DNA from: Labilithrix sp.
GTDB taxonomy: Bacteria > Myxococcota > Polyangia > Polyangiales > Polyangiaceae
DNA: 33,246 nt
NCBI GenBank assembly: GCA_028287035.1
Contig: JAQBQL010000164.1
Location: 1 to 33,246 of the forward strand
Direction: 5' to 3'
This document shows, in pieces, positions 7,464-16,071 of the stretch. A program made the translations under genes and the position numbers. The notes beneath the pieces were generated by a model. That model had not been told where the DNA came from. It ran no database searches and worked only from the letters and a program-made list of their open reading frames with translations. Position 1 is the stretch's first letter. Each line of letters opens with the position of its first letter.

Positions 7464-8031
7464 TCCGGCGGCGCCGGGCGAGCAGCGGAAAGAGCGTGCC
7501 GTCGTAGAGGCGACGCAGCGTGCGCGGCGTCACCGAGGGAACCGGCGCGCCGTTCTCCACCTTGGTCGCGTCGGCGGCGAGGCAGAAGAACAGCTGCACC
7601 TCGCGGCCCGAGAACCAGCTGCCGAGCGCGCCCGCGACCTTGCCCATCGCAGCCCGGCGGTTGCCGCGGGCCAGGATCAGCGCGCGCATCTCCCGGGCGG
7701 TCAGCGATCCCTCGCGGCCGGCCTCCACGAGGAGGTCGTACGCGGCCTCGTCCACCGCGCCGTCGTCGCCGAACGTGCCGCTGTCGAACGGATGCTTTCC
7801 CTTGGCGATGCGCGCGACGGCGATGCGGAAGCTCACCTTGCCCTGCGTGAGGTACCCGAGGAAGCCGTTGATGATCGGCGTCAGCCACAGGCGGTGCCAG
7901 ACCGGGATGCCGAGGCGGAGGAGGCCGCGCCACGTCTGCCCGATCGTCACCTCGCCCGTGTGCTCGGGATCGAAGAACGCCACGTGCCGCTCGAGCGCCG
8001 ACATCCCCCGCAAGGCGGTTGCACTCTGCAT
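7438..8031 (-). CDS. Bacterial caleosin-family protein (putative heme peroxygenase)
   Basis: A 197-residue product from ATG 8031; ATG 8004 is an alternative. The sequence follows the plant/fungal caleosin pattern. LERHVAFFD (H16) leads into an EF-hand-like loop at 21-32; a hydrophobic central stretch (GIPVWHRLWLTPIINGFLGYL) corresponds to the membrane hairpin; then come KGKHPFDSGTFGDDG (H80) and the LTAREMRALILARGNRR and WFSGREVQLFFCLAAD blocks. H16 and H80 match the two His residues reported as essential for heme peroxygenase activity in plant caleosins. The calcium loop is degenerate: position 3 is Glu, position 5 Thr and position 12 Gln instead of Glu. No signal peptide. Caleosins are uncommon in bacteria. 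Its divergence from a DyP peroxidase unit suggests a shared oxidative role (inference). Confidence 0.87.
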   Translation of the reverse strand: MQSATALRGMSALERHVAFFDPEHTGEVTIGQTWRGLLRLGIPVWHRLWLTPIINGFLGYLTQGKVSFRIAVARIAKGKHPFDSGTFGDDGAVDEAAYDLLVEAGREGSLTAREMRALILARGNRRAAMGKVAGALGSWFSGREVQLFFCLAADATKVENGAPVPSVTPRTLRRLYDGTLFPLLARRRRISLGRPTG

Positions 8032-8040
8032 ACGGGGCAG

Positions 8041-8046
8041 AGAGTA
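8041..8046 (-). promoter_or_regulatory. Possible -10 element (TACTCT) for the caleosin gene
   Basis: TACTCT is nine bases upstream of ATG 8031. It favours that start over ATG 8004 and lies within the 23 bases separating the divergent genes. Confidence 0.4.
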
Positions 8047-8054
8047 TTCCTTTC

Positions 8055-9326
8055 GTGGTCGTTCGGCAGCACGCGCTCACGGTCGTCGGCCGGATTCGCA
8101 ACGGCGCCGAGCCCGGCCTCCGCGCCATCTTGCGGGACCAGGCCGCCTCCCACGACCTCCTGAATGCCTTCGAGCGGCTCGTTCCGACGCTGCACTTCGG
8201 GCGGTTCGTCATCGTCGCCAGCGCGCCCGGTGACGCCCTCTCGCGACCCGCGCGGCTCGTCTTCGAGAGCAACTACGACGGCGACGACCTCGCGCTCCAC
8301 CTCGCCCAGCTCGCGTCCGCGATGACCTCCGGCGCCGGCTGGGAAGAGGCGATCTTCGGCGCGTGGGACGGCTACGAGAAGGGCGGCCTCCCCGACTTCG
8401 TCGCGCGCCATGCCGTCCCGGCGTCGACGTACTACCTCGGACATCCCGGCCTGCCCGTCGCGCGCATCCGCAAGGACGAGCAGCTGCGGCTCCGCCTCGG
8501 CGAGCTCCTCGACGCCGAGCACGAGGCCCATCGCGTGAAGGGCACCCGGCCCGCCGAGCTCCGCACGCGGCTCCTCGCAGCGCTCGCCAGAGATGACGAG
8601 GCGGCGAGCTACGAGCTCGGTCCGTTCGACCGCGGCACGCCGCGCTCGGCCTCGCTCGCCAAGCTGCGCTTCGCCCTCGTGCTGGCGCCGCCGGTGCTCC
8701 TCGCCCTCACCACGGTCCTGTGGCTTCGGCTCGTCGTCGAGCCGCGCGAGCAGAAGGCCGAGGCGGGCCGCATGCTCATCACCGAGGACGATCCGATCCT
8801 CCAGCGCATCGCGCTCCTCGAGGACGCCGCCTCGCAGAACGGGCTCACCCACTACGTGGCGCTCCGGCCGGGGCCGTACCGGCGGACCCTCATGAAGCTG
8901 GTGCTCTTCGGCGTGGAGCTGGCGCGGCAATTCCTCGCGTACGAGGGGACGCTCGGCGGCATCAGCACCATCCACTTCGCGCGCTGGATCATGCTCCCCG
9001 ACGACTCGGTGCTCTTCTTCAGCAACTACGACGGGAGCTGGGAGTCCTATCTCGGGGACTTCGTCGACAAGGCGCACCTCTATCTCAGCGCGGTGTGGTC
9101 GAGCACGCGCTGGTTCCCGAAGACGGCGTTCCTCGCCTTCGGCGGAGCGCAGCGCGAGGCGGACTTCAAGCAGTGGACGCGCACGTGCCAGCTCGAGAAC
9201 CAGCTCTGGTACTCGGCCTACCGCAACCTGTCGGTCGCCGAGGTGCACCGCAACGCGCAGCTGCGCGAGGGCGCGGTCGGAGCGATGAACGACGACGAGG
9301 CGCGCGCCTGGCTCGCCAGGATCTGA
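8055..9326 (+). CDS. Membrane protein with two copies of an unrecognised 'HF-R...SNYDG' domain
   Basis: The 423-residue product has its start placed at GTG 8055; an in-frame TTG at 8019 is possible but overlaps the divergent caleosin start. I do not recognise a named family. The chain contains the same module twice. Copy one, about residues 46-155, has LHFGRFVIV, LVFESNYDG and ending YYLGHPGLPVARIRKDEQLR. Copy two, about 306-405, has IHFARWIML, LFFSNYDG and ending WYSAYRNLSVAEVHRNAQLR. Between them is one clear membrane span (about 203-225, FALVLAPPVLLALTTVLWLRLVV). A second hydrophobic segment, LMKLVLFGVELARQFL, precedes copy two. The gene ends five bases before the DyP peroxidase gene, so the two should be co-transcribed. 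A peroxidase-associated role is inferred from position only. Confidence 0.75.
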   Translation: MVVRQHALTVVGRIRNGAEPGLRAILRDQAASHDLLNAFERLVPTLHFGRFVIVASAPGDALSRPARLVFESNYDGDDLALHLAQLASAMTSGAGWEEAIFGAWDGYEKGGLPDFVARHAVPASTYYLGHPGLPVARIRKDEQLRLRLGELLDAEHEAHRVKGTRPAELRTRLLAALARDDEAASYELGPFDRGTPRSASLAKLRFALVLAPPVLLALTTVLWLRLVVEPREQKAEAGRMLITEDDPILQRIALLEDAASQNGLTHYVALRPGPYRRTLMKLVLFGVELARQFLAYEGTLGGISTIHFARWIMLPDDSVLFFSNYDGSWESYLGDFVDKAHLYLSAVWSSTRWFPKTAFLAFGGAQREADFKQWTRTCQLENQLWYSAYRNLSVAEVHRNAQLREGAVGAMNDDEARAWLARI

Positions 9327-9331
9327 GGGCC

Positions 9332-10678
9332 ATGACGAAGCTCGATCTCGACGACATCCAGGGCCTCGTGCTCTTCGGCCACGGGCACCTGCCACACGCG
9401 CGGTACCTGCACGTGAGCTTCGGGCTTGGCAGCGAGCCCCGCGCGTGGCTCCGCGGCCTGCGCGGCGAGGTGAACAGCGCCCGTCGCAAGCAGCTGCATC
9501 CGGGACGCCGCGTGCAGGTGGCGCTCACCGTGGCGGGGCTCGCGGCGCTCGGCCTGAGCGCCGCCGAGCTCGCGACCTTCCCCCGTGAGCTCGTCGAGGG
9601 CATGGCCGGGCCGGCGCGCGCCCGCGTGCTCGGCGACGCGCCCGCGGACTGGGATTTCGGCGGACCGTGCGACGCGCAGCCGATCCACGCGCTGGTCCTC
9701 CTCTTCGCGCTCACCGCCGAGGTGCTCGACGAGCTCGGCGCGCGCCTCGTCGCCGATCTCGCGGAGCACGGCGGCGCGGTCGTCCACGTCGACCAGGTGC
9801 ATTCGCGCCGTCCCGAGCGCGAGCCCTTCGGCTTCCGTGATGGCCTCGCGCAGCCGCACGTCGAAGGAAGCCCGCGCACGCCGAAGGAGTCCGACGAGTG
9901 CCTCCCGGCCGGCGAGTTCGTGCTCGGCTACCCGAACGACTACGCGGAGCTGCCGCCTTCGCCGGCCATCGGCAGCGACGCGTACGACCTCGGCAAGAAC
10001 GGGTCGTACCTCGTCTACCGGAAGCTGCAGCAGGACACCGCCGGCTTCTGGCGATGGATGCTCGAGCACGCGGAGCCGAGGAACGATCGCGCGGCCGCGA
10101 TCAAGCTGGCGGCGCGCATCATCGGCCGGTGGCCGAGCGGCGCTCCCCTCGCGCGCTATCCCGACCACGACCCCGGCGCCAAGGGAGCGACGAACGAGTT
10201 CTCCTTCGACGGCGACGACCCGTCGGGACATCGCTGCCCGTTCGGCGCTCACATCCGGCGCGCGAATCCGCGCGACATGCTGAAGCCTGGCCCCGCCGAG
10301 TCGACGAAGGCGGTGCGTCGTCACCGCCTCCTCCGCCGCGGGCGTCCGTACGGGCCGCCTCCCCAGCCGACGCCCGAGGAGGCGGCCCACGAGGTCGACC
10401 CGCCGGCGCGCGGGCTCGTGTTCATCGCGCTCAACGCGAGCTTCCGCCGGCAGTTCGAGTTCGTCCAGCAGACCTGGGCGAACAACCCGAAGTTCGCCGG
10501 CCTCTCCGACGAGCGCGACCCGCTCATCGGCGACTGCCCCGCCGCCGGCCAGCACTTCTCGATCCAGGCCGAGCCGGCGAGGCAGCGCGTGAGCGGGCTT
10601 CCCACGTTCGTGAAAATGCTGGGTGGCGCGTACTTCTTCGTGCCCGGGCTGCGCGCGCTCGAACGTCTCGCGCGGTGA
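9332..10678 (+). CDS. DyP-type heme peroxidase
   Basis: The 448-residue product starts at ATG 9332 behind GAGGG. DyP peroxidases use heme and hydrogen peroxide to oxidise dyes, phenolics and other substrates. Visible signatures are an early LDDIQGLVLFGHG, the GxxDG motif GFRDG (D170) of the distal heme pocket, and HRCPFGAHIRRANPRD with proximal heme ligand H307. HRLLRRGRPYGPP and ALNASFRRQFEFVQQTWANNP follow. The length and the CPxGAHxRxxNPR form fit the long, fungal-like DyP class rather than the about 310-residue bacterial EfeB/DypB forms. No Tat or Sec signal is seen, so it is probably cytoplasmic or held by the co-encoded membrane protein. The 3' end is seven bases from the stop of the convergent kinase gene. 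Confidence 0.93.
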   Translation: MTKLDLDDIQGLVLFGHGHLPHARYLHVSFGLGSEPRAWLRGLRGEVNSARRKQLHPGRRVQVALTVAGLAALGLSAAELATFPRELVEGMAGPARARVLGDAPADWDFGGPCDAQPIHALVLLFALTAEVLDELGARLVADLAEHGGAVVHVDQVHSRRPEREPFGFRDGLAQPHVEGSPRTPKESDECLPAGEFVLGYPNDYAELPPSPAIGSDAYDLGKNGSYLVYRKLQQDTAGFWRWMLEHAEPRNDRAAAIKLAARIIGRWPSGAPLARYPDHDPGAKGATNEFSFDGDDPSGHRCPFGAHIRRANPRDMLKPGPAESTKAVRRHRLLRRGRPYGPPPQPTPEEAAHEVDPPARGLVFIALNASFRRQFEFVQQTWANNPKFAGLSDERDPLIGDCPAAGQHFSIQAEPARQRVSGLPTFVKMLGGAYFFVPGLRALERLAR

Positions 10679-10685
10679 GCGCCGT

Positions 10686-13600
10686 TCAGAAGCCGGGTGC
10701 GCTCATGGCGAGGCACTTCTCGCCGTGCTTGATGCCTTCGCGCCGGAAGTACGTCTCGCTCTGCTCGACGAGCTCGCGGCCGTAGGCGCCGCCCGTCAGT
10801 TCGCCCTTGCGGTGCCTCGCGCACGCCGCCAGGTAGCCGAGGTCGGCGAGCTCGAGGCGCGGGATCGCGGCGTCGAGCGCCTCGAGCGCGTCGCCCTTGT
10901 CGCCGCGCACCGCGGCAGCTCCCGCGCGCAGCAGGTCGCCGAGCGCGGGCGCGTAACGAAGGTTCTCCTTCGCGAGCTCCTTCGCCCAGCGATCGCAGGA
11001 GCGGAGCGCCTCGCGCCGGTCGACGCCGGCCGACGCGGCCGCGAGCGCCGAGAGGCCGACCTCGTACGTGGTGAACACGCGCACCATCGCCGAGCGCCAC
11101 ATCATCGATTTCTCGAGCGTCGGCAGCGAGGCCCCGACGCGCCGCCAGGCCCCCGGGCCATCGCCGCGATAGCGGTCCACCGAGCACACCCCGATGAACC
11201 CGCCCCAGTGACCGGCGCTCCACCCGCTCACGTCGTACGAGCCGAACGACCCGGCGACCTCGGCCGCACTGCTCACGTCGTCGTCGATGATGTGCGAGAT
11301 GCTCGTCGGGTACACGAGGTGGCTCATCGCGAAGAGGTCCTCGCGGCCACGCGCGTCGGCCATGAACGCCGGGAGTCGCCGCGCCGCCTCGCGGAGCTGC
11401 CCGCTCAGGATGAGCACGTTGCAGGTCCAGCTCTGCGTGTTCGACAGCTCCCAGGACACGGCGCGGCAGCTCTCGCGCAGCACGCGGTCGGCCCGTTCGA
11501 GGTCGGAGCGCGCGCTGCGCCACTCGCCGAGGAAGAAGTGCACCGTGCCGGCGGCGAGCAGCGCGAGCGCCCGTGGACGCGGCTCCTCGATCTCGCGGGC
11601 GATGCGCTCGGCGGCGCGCACGAGATCCTCGGCCCTCCCGCGGCCCGGCTCGCCGCGCACCGCCGAGTTGCCGGCGGCGAGGGCGAGCGCGCGGCACAGG
11701 CGAACCGGCTCGCCGGCCTCGAGCGCCAGCAGCAGACCACGCGCCGCGTAGTCCGCCCCGCGGAGCGGGTCGCTGAGCGAGAGGCCGGTCGCCGCGGAGA
11801 ACGCGACGTCGATGCGCGCGAGATCGGGGCTCCGCATCGATCGCGGACCACGCAGGCGCTGGCGGAGGGGCGCGACCCGGAGCTTCGTCTCGTGCCAGAG
11901 GAGCGACGTGAGGGCGCGCTCGTTGGACTTCGGGTAGGCGAGGTCGACCTCCTCGAGGACGGTGCGCAGAACGGCCAGCCCGCGCGCGTCGCGTCCGCTC
12001 TTCAGGTAGTCCTCGGCCGCCAGGCGCCGCAGCTCGAGGCTGTCGCCGGCCGAGGCGTGGGCCGCGCCGGCGAGGTAGGCGTCGGCGGCGTCGCCGAGGC
12101 GCTCGGCGTTGGCGAGCGCATCCCCGAGGGCGCGATGGAGAACGTCGAGCGGTCCCGCGCGGAGGCGGATGGCCTCGCGGTAGAGCGCCGCCGCGCGCAG
12201 GAACGCGAGCGAGTGCGCGGCGGCCTCGGCAGCCGCGAGCACGACGCCGCGCGCGCTCTCGTCGTCGTCGGCCGCCACGTAGTGCGAGAAGACCGCGTCG
12301 GCGTCGAAGGTCGGAAGCTCGGCGGCGAGCGCGCGGGCGATGCTGACGTGCCGCGCCTTGCGGCGGACGTCGCCGAGGCTGTGGGCGACCGTCTCGCGCA
12401 CGCGATCGTGGGCGGTCTCGATGTCGTCGTCGTCGGCGAGCCCGCGCGTCACGACGAGCCGCGCGCCGCGCAAGGCGAGCGCCGGCACCCAAAGGTTCGA
12501 GCCGAGCGCCGTCGCCCGCGCCGCGACGCGCTGCGAGAGCGGGCCGCCCGCGACGCTCAGGGTCTCGAGGAGATCGCGCGCGTCGGGCGGCAGGCGTGAG
12601 ACGCGATCGAGGATGACCTGCTCAAGCGAGATCCCGGACACGTCGCGCTCGTCGCCGAAGCGCTCGTTCGCGTAGCGCGCGAGCTCGGCGAGGAAGAGCG
12701 GGTTGCCGCCCGCCTCCGCGGTGACGAGCGCCACCACCCCGGGGTCCTTCGAATCGACCAGGGTGCGCGCGAGCTCTCCGGCCTCGGCCGGGGCGAGCTC
12801 GCCGACGTCCACCTCGCGGAACGTGCAGCCGTCGCCGAGCCTCGCGATGCTCGCGCGCAGCTCGCCGAGCGCCGCCGACGACGCGGAGAGCTCGCTGCGA
12901 TACGAGAGCGTGACCATCCACGAGAGCGATGGCGGCGCGAAGAGCGCCTCGAGGAGCTGCACGCTGTCGCCGTCGCACCACTGGAGATCGTCGATGTGGA
13001 GGACGAACCGGTACTCGCGGGCGATGTTGGTGAGCAGCTCGCGGAGCGCCGCGAACGCCCGGCGTCGCAGCTCGTGGGGCGGCGCGCGATCGAGCTCGGC
13101 GTCGACGACCTTCCCTCCCCGCTGCAGATCGCCGAGCACCGGGAACAGGCGGGCGAGGGCGTCGAGATCGCCCGGGAGGAGCGTCGCCACGTCGTTCTCG
13201 GGGAGGCGCGAGAGCCAGTGCCGGAGCTCGTCGACCACCGGATCGATGGCCTTGAAGGGCACGGTCTCGCGCTCGTAGCAGCGGCCGGCCAGCACGAGCG
13301 CGTCCTGCTTGGCGGCGAGCTCGGTGAGGAAGCGCGAGGCGAGCGCGCTCTTGCCCATGCCGGAGCGGCCGTGGAGCATGACGATGACGAGGCCGTGGGC
13401 GCTCGCCTCGAACGCCGACCGGAGCTGCTCGAGCTGGGGACGCCGGCCGACGAACGAGGCCTCGCTCGGCGAGGTGATGATGCTCGGGCGCCCACCCTCG
13501 AGCCGCGCGAGCACCTGCTCACCGGTCGGACGCTTGCGCGGGTCGGGGACCATCAGGTCCATCGCGAGCTTCGCGAGGTCCTCCGAGACGCCTTCGACGT

Positions 13601-14456
13601 ACGCCGACGGCGGGAGCGGCTGCCCCTGCTGCTTGGCGAACAGGATCGAGGGCGGCGAGCCGTCGAACGGAAGCCGGCCGGTGAGCGCCTCGTAGAGGAC
13701 GACCCCCACCGCGTACCAGTCGGTCGCCGGCGTCGCGCGCGTGAAAGAGGCCTGCTCCGGCGCCATGTACGCGGGCGTACCCGAGAGCGAATCATCGATG
13801 CCGTGCGTGCCGCGGTCGGCGAAGTCGGCCGCCACGCCGAAGTCGAGGAGCACCACCCGACCGTCCGACGCGACGAGGACGTTGGGCGGCTTCACGTCGC
13901 GATGGAGCTTGCCCGCGGTGTGGATCGCCATGAGCCCGAGGCCGAGCTGGCGGAACGCAGCGCGGAGCCGCGCCTCGTCGCGCACGCCGACCTCGCCCCC
14001 GGCGAGCGGAAGGGAGAGCGGCGGATCGAAGTCGGGGAGCGAATCGAGGGGCGGCGGGGGCTTCAGGGAATTGAAGTACGAGGGTCCCGCGGCGATCGTC
14101 GGGTGGAGGCTGACCCCGACCTCGGGCCCGAGCAACGGCGCCGGGGGTGGCTGCGTGAGGGAGGATTGCACCCACGTCAGGAGGTCGACGCCATCGACCA
14201 GCTCCATCGTGAAGAACCAGTGCTCCCCCTCGCTGAAGAGCTCGTAGAGCTGCACGACGTTGGGGTGGCTGATGTCGGCGAGCGAGCGGAACTCCCGCTT
14301 GAACCGCAGAAGTGCGTCGGGATCGAGGTGCGCCATCGTCTTGAGCGCGACCGTCTCGCCGCGCTCCACGTCGCGCGCGCGATACACGACGCCCATGCCG
14401 CCCGTGCCCAGGCGGCCCTTGATCTCGAATCGCTTGGTCCCGCGGAAACCCTCCAA
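10686..14456 (-). CDS. Ser/Thr kinase fused to AAA ATPase and TPR-like tail (PknK-like)
   Basis: The 1256-residue product starts at TTG 14456, the first usable start after an in-frame TAG, with GAGGAA just upstream. The kinase domain (10-325) has Gly loop G15-x-G17-x-x-G20, K39 in VALK, HRDVKPPN (185-192), DFG (205-207) and APE (232-234). A Pro-rich insertion of about 60 residues (100-160) sits between the N-lobe and the catalytic loop. Next comes an AAA/STAND ATPase module with FVGR near 335, Walker A GRSGMGKS (363-370) and Walker B VLHIDD followed by LQWCD (near 485-495). Helical TPR-like repeats fill about 730-1240. This kinase-ATPase-TPR order is typical of myxobacterial PknK-like proteins. 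Substrates are unknown. Confidence 0.93.
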   Translation of the reverse strand: MEGFRGTKRFEIKGRLGTGGMGVVYRARDVERGETVALKTMAHLDPDALLRFKREFRSLADISHPNVVQLYELFSEGEHWFFTMELVDGVDLLTWVQSSLTQPPPAPLLGPEVGVSLHPTIAAGPSYFNSLKPPPPLDSLPDFDPPLSLPLAGGEVGVRDEARLRAAFRQLGLGLMAIHTAGKLHRDVKPPNVLVASDGRVVLLDFGVAADFADRGTHGIDDSLSGTPAYMAPEQASFTRATPATDWYAVGVVLYEALTGRLPFDGSPPSILFAKQQGQPLPPSAYVEGVSEDLAKLAMDLMVPDPRKRPTGEQVLARLEGGRPSIITSPSEASFVGRRPQLEQLRSAFEASAHGLVIVMLHGRSGMGKSALASRFLTELAAKQDALVLAGRCYERETVPFKAIDPVVDELRHWLSRLPENDVATLLPGDLDALARLFPVLGDLQRGGKVVDAELDRAPPHELRRRAFAALRELLTNIAREYRFVLHIDDLQWCDGDSVQLLEALFAPPSLSWMVTLSYRSELSASSAALGELRASIARLGDGCTFREVDVGELAPAEAGELARTLVDSKDPGVVALVTAEAGGNPLFLAELARYANERFGDERDVSGISLEQVILDRVSRLPPDARDLLETLSVAGGPLSQRVAARATALGSNLWVPALALRGARLVVTRGLADDDDIETAHDRVRETVAHSLGDVRRKARHVSIARALAAELPTFDADAVFSHYVAADDDESARGVVLAAAEAAAHSLAFLRAAALYREAIRLRAGPLDVLHRALGDALANAERLGDAADAYLAGAAHASAGDSLELRRLAAEDYLKSGRDARGLAVLRTVLEEVDLAYPKSNERALTSLLWHETKLRVAPLRQRLRGPRSMRSPDLARIDVAFSAATGLSLSDPLRGADYAARGLLLALEAGEPVRLCRALALAAGNSAVRGEPGRGRAEDLVRAAERIAREIEEPRPRALALLAAGTVHFFLGEWRSARSDLERADRVLRESCRAVSWELSNTQSWTCNVLILSGQLREAARRLPAFMADARGREDLFAMSHLVYPTSISHIIDDDVSSAAEVAGSFGSYDVSGWSAGHWGGFIGVCSVDRYRGDGPGAWRRVGASLPTLEKSMMWRSAMVRVFTTYEVGLSALAAASAGVDRREALRSCDRWAKELAKENLRYAPALGDLLRAGAAAVRGDKGDALEALDAAIPRLELADLGYLAACARHRKGELTGGAYGRELVEQSETYFRREGIKHGEKCLAMSAPGF

Positions 14457-14495
14457 CGCTTCCTCGTTCCAGCCGCCCGCGTCGAACGGAGCGCG

Positions 14496-14501
14496 AGGCT
14501 A
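14496..14501 (-). promoter_or_regulatory. Possible -10 element (TAGCCT) for the PknK-like gene
   Basis: TAGCCT lies 39 bases upstream of TTG 14456, giving a leader of about 32 bases with a Shine-Dalgarno-like GAGGAA. This is a conventional layout, unlike most other starts here. Confidence 0.3.
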
Positions 14502-14525
14502 TCCCAAAGGCAGCGAGGCCTCACG

Positions 14526-14531
14526 TACAAT
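14526..14531 (+). promoter_or_regulatory. Possible -10 element (TACAAT) for the hybrid histidine kinase
   Basis: TACAAT lies seven bases before ATG 14539 and overlaps the alternative ATG 14530. If it is the -10, translation must start at 14539 on a leaderless message. Confidence 0.5.
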
Positions 14532-14538
14532 GGACGGC

Positions 14539-16071
14539 ATGAGCATCGACGCGATGCGCGGCCTCGTCGACGTGCTGCCGGGCGCTGCCTGCGTGCATCG
14601 CGACGGCCTCGTCGTGCATGCCAACCGCGCGTTCGCGCTCGTGGTCGGCCACGTCGAGGAGAGCGATCTCGTCGGCGTCCCCATCGCGTCGCTGCTCGTC
14701 GAATCGGACCGCCCCATCTTCGAGGCGCGCCGCCGCGGCATCAGCGAGGGGAACCCGAACGCGCCGGCCATCACCCTCGGCTGGCGCGGGCGCGACGGGA
14801 GCATCGTGCCGATGCCGACCGCTGCGGCGCGGGTGATGGTCGACGGCGCGCCCGCGATCGTGGAGCTCGGGAGCGATCCCAGCGACTCGGTCGTCAGCGC
14901 GCGCCTCGCCACCTCGGAGCGGCTCGCGTCGGTCGGCACCCTCGCCGCCGGCGTCGCGCACGAGATCAACAATCCCCTCACCTTCGTGCTCGCGAACCTC
15001 GACTACATCCGCGAGCAGCTCCTCGTGCATCGCGCGAAGCTGTCCGAGGCGGCGTTCGCGGACCTCGACGATCTCGCCGCGGAGGCGAAGAGCGGCGCCG
15101 AGCGGGTCGCCCGGACGGTGCGCAGCCTGGGCGTCTTCTCGCGCATCGACGAGGACAAGCGCGTTGCCGTCGACCTGCTGCCCATCATGGAGGCGGCGCT
15201 CGCGCTCGCCTCGAACGAGATCCGCCACCGCGCGCGCGTCGTGAAGATCTACCGGCCGCTGCCGCTCGTCGTCGCGGACGAGGCCCGCCTCACGCAGGTG
15301 TTCTTCAGCCTCCTCATCAATGCCGCGCAGGCGATTCCCGACGGGCACGCCGACGAGAACCAGATCGACGTCAAGACGTGGACCGAGCCGGGCAAGGCGG
15401 TCGTCGAGATCAGGGACAGCGGCGGAGGGATCCGTCCCGAGCACCTTTCACGGATCTTCGATCCGTTCTTCACGACGAAGCGCCAGAGCCTGGGGAGCGG
15501 CCTCGGCCTCGCCATCTGTCACGGCACGGTGCAGGGGCTCGGGGGCGAGATCGTGGTCGAGAGCACCGCCGGGCTCGGCGCGACGTTCCGCGTGTACCTG
15601 CCCGCGGCGCCGGCCGTCCCCGTCGACCGCTCGCGGAACCTTCGCGTGTCCACCGGCCGCGGGCGCAGCGGCAAGATCATCGTCATCGACGACGACGCCG
15701 CGGTGGGCGCGGCGATCCGCCGAGCGCTCGGGCGCCGCCATGACGTCATCACCACCACGAACGCGCACGAGGCACTGGAGCGCGTCAGGAACGGCGAGCT
15801 CTTCGATCTGATCCTCTGCGACCTCATGATGCCGCTCATGTCTGGAATGGAGCTGCATGCCGCCCTCCTCGCCGAGGCGCCCGAGCAGGCGGCCCGCATG
15901 GTGTTCGTGACGGGCGGCGCGTTCACGGTGAGCGCGCGCGAGTTCCTCGACCGCATCCCGAACGAGCGCTTCGACAAGCCCTTCGACGCCTCGCGCCTGC
16001 GTCTGCTCGCGAAGACCATGGTCGACGAGCACCCGCGTGCCGGTGACTCGGTGGCGCCGGGGCGCAGCTAG
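14539..16071 (+). CDS. Hybrid histidine kinase (PAS-HisKA-HATPase-REC)
   Basis: A 510-residue product if started at ATG 14539, or 513 from ATG 14530. Order of domains: a PAS-like sensor at 5-110 ([24 protein letters not shown]); the HisKA dimerisation helix with [18 protein letters not shown] and phospho-acceptor H141; and the HATPase with N box (LINAAQAIP), G1 (DSGGGI), F box (FDPFFTTK) and G2 (GSGLGLAI). A receiver domain from about 376 has acidic patch DDD and phospho-acceptor D428 in CDLMMP. No membrane segment is seen, so it is cytoplasmic. A terminal receiver implies phosphorelay or self-regulation. It is convergent with cheB, sharing CTAG; a link to the chemosensory operon is only positional. 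Confidence 0.93.
   Translation: MSIDAMRGLVDVLPGAACVHRDGLVVHANRAFALVVGHVEESDLVGVPIASLLVESDRPIFEARRRGISEGNPNAPAITLGWRGRDGSIVPMPTAAARVMVDGAPAIVELGSDPSDSVVSARLATSERLASVGTLAAGVAHEINNPLTFVLANLDYIREQLLVHRAKLSEAAFADLDDLAAEAKSGAERVARTVRSLGVFSRIDEDKRVAVDLLPIMEAALALASNEIRHRARVVKIYRPLPLVVADEARLTQVFFSLLINAAQAIPDGHADENQIDVKTWTEPGKAVVEIRDSGGGIRPEHLSRIFDPFFTTKRQSLGSGLGLAICHGTVQGLGGEIVVESTAGLGATFRVYLPAAPAVPVDRSRNLRVSTGRGRSGKIIVIDDDAAVGAAIRRALGRRHDVITTTNAHEALERVRNGELFDLILCDLMMPLMSGMELHAALLAEAPEQAARMVFVTGGAFTVSAREFLDRIPNERFDKPFDASRLRLLAKTMVDEHPRAGDSVAPGRS

Noticed and set aside
10623..12599. 658-codon frame opposite the PknK-like gene
   Set aside because: No recognisable motif; the minus-strand product is continuous and typical in length.
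12996..15743. 915-codon plus-strand frame spanning the kinase and the histidine kinase gene
   Set aside because: It crosses two genes in the wrong frame and has Arg-rich shadow composition.
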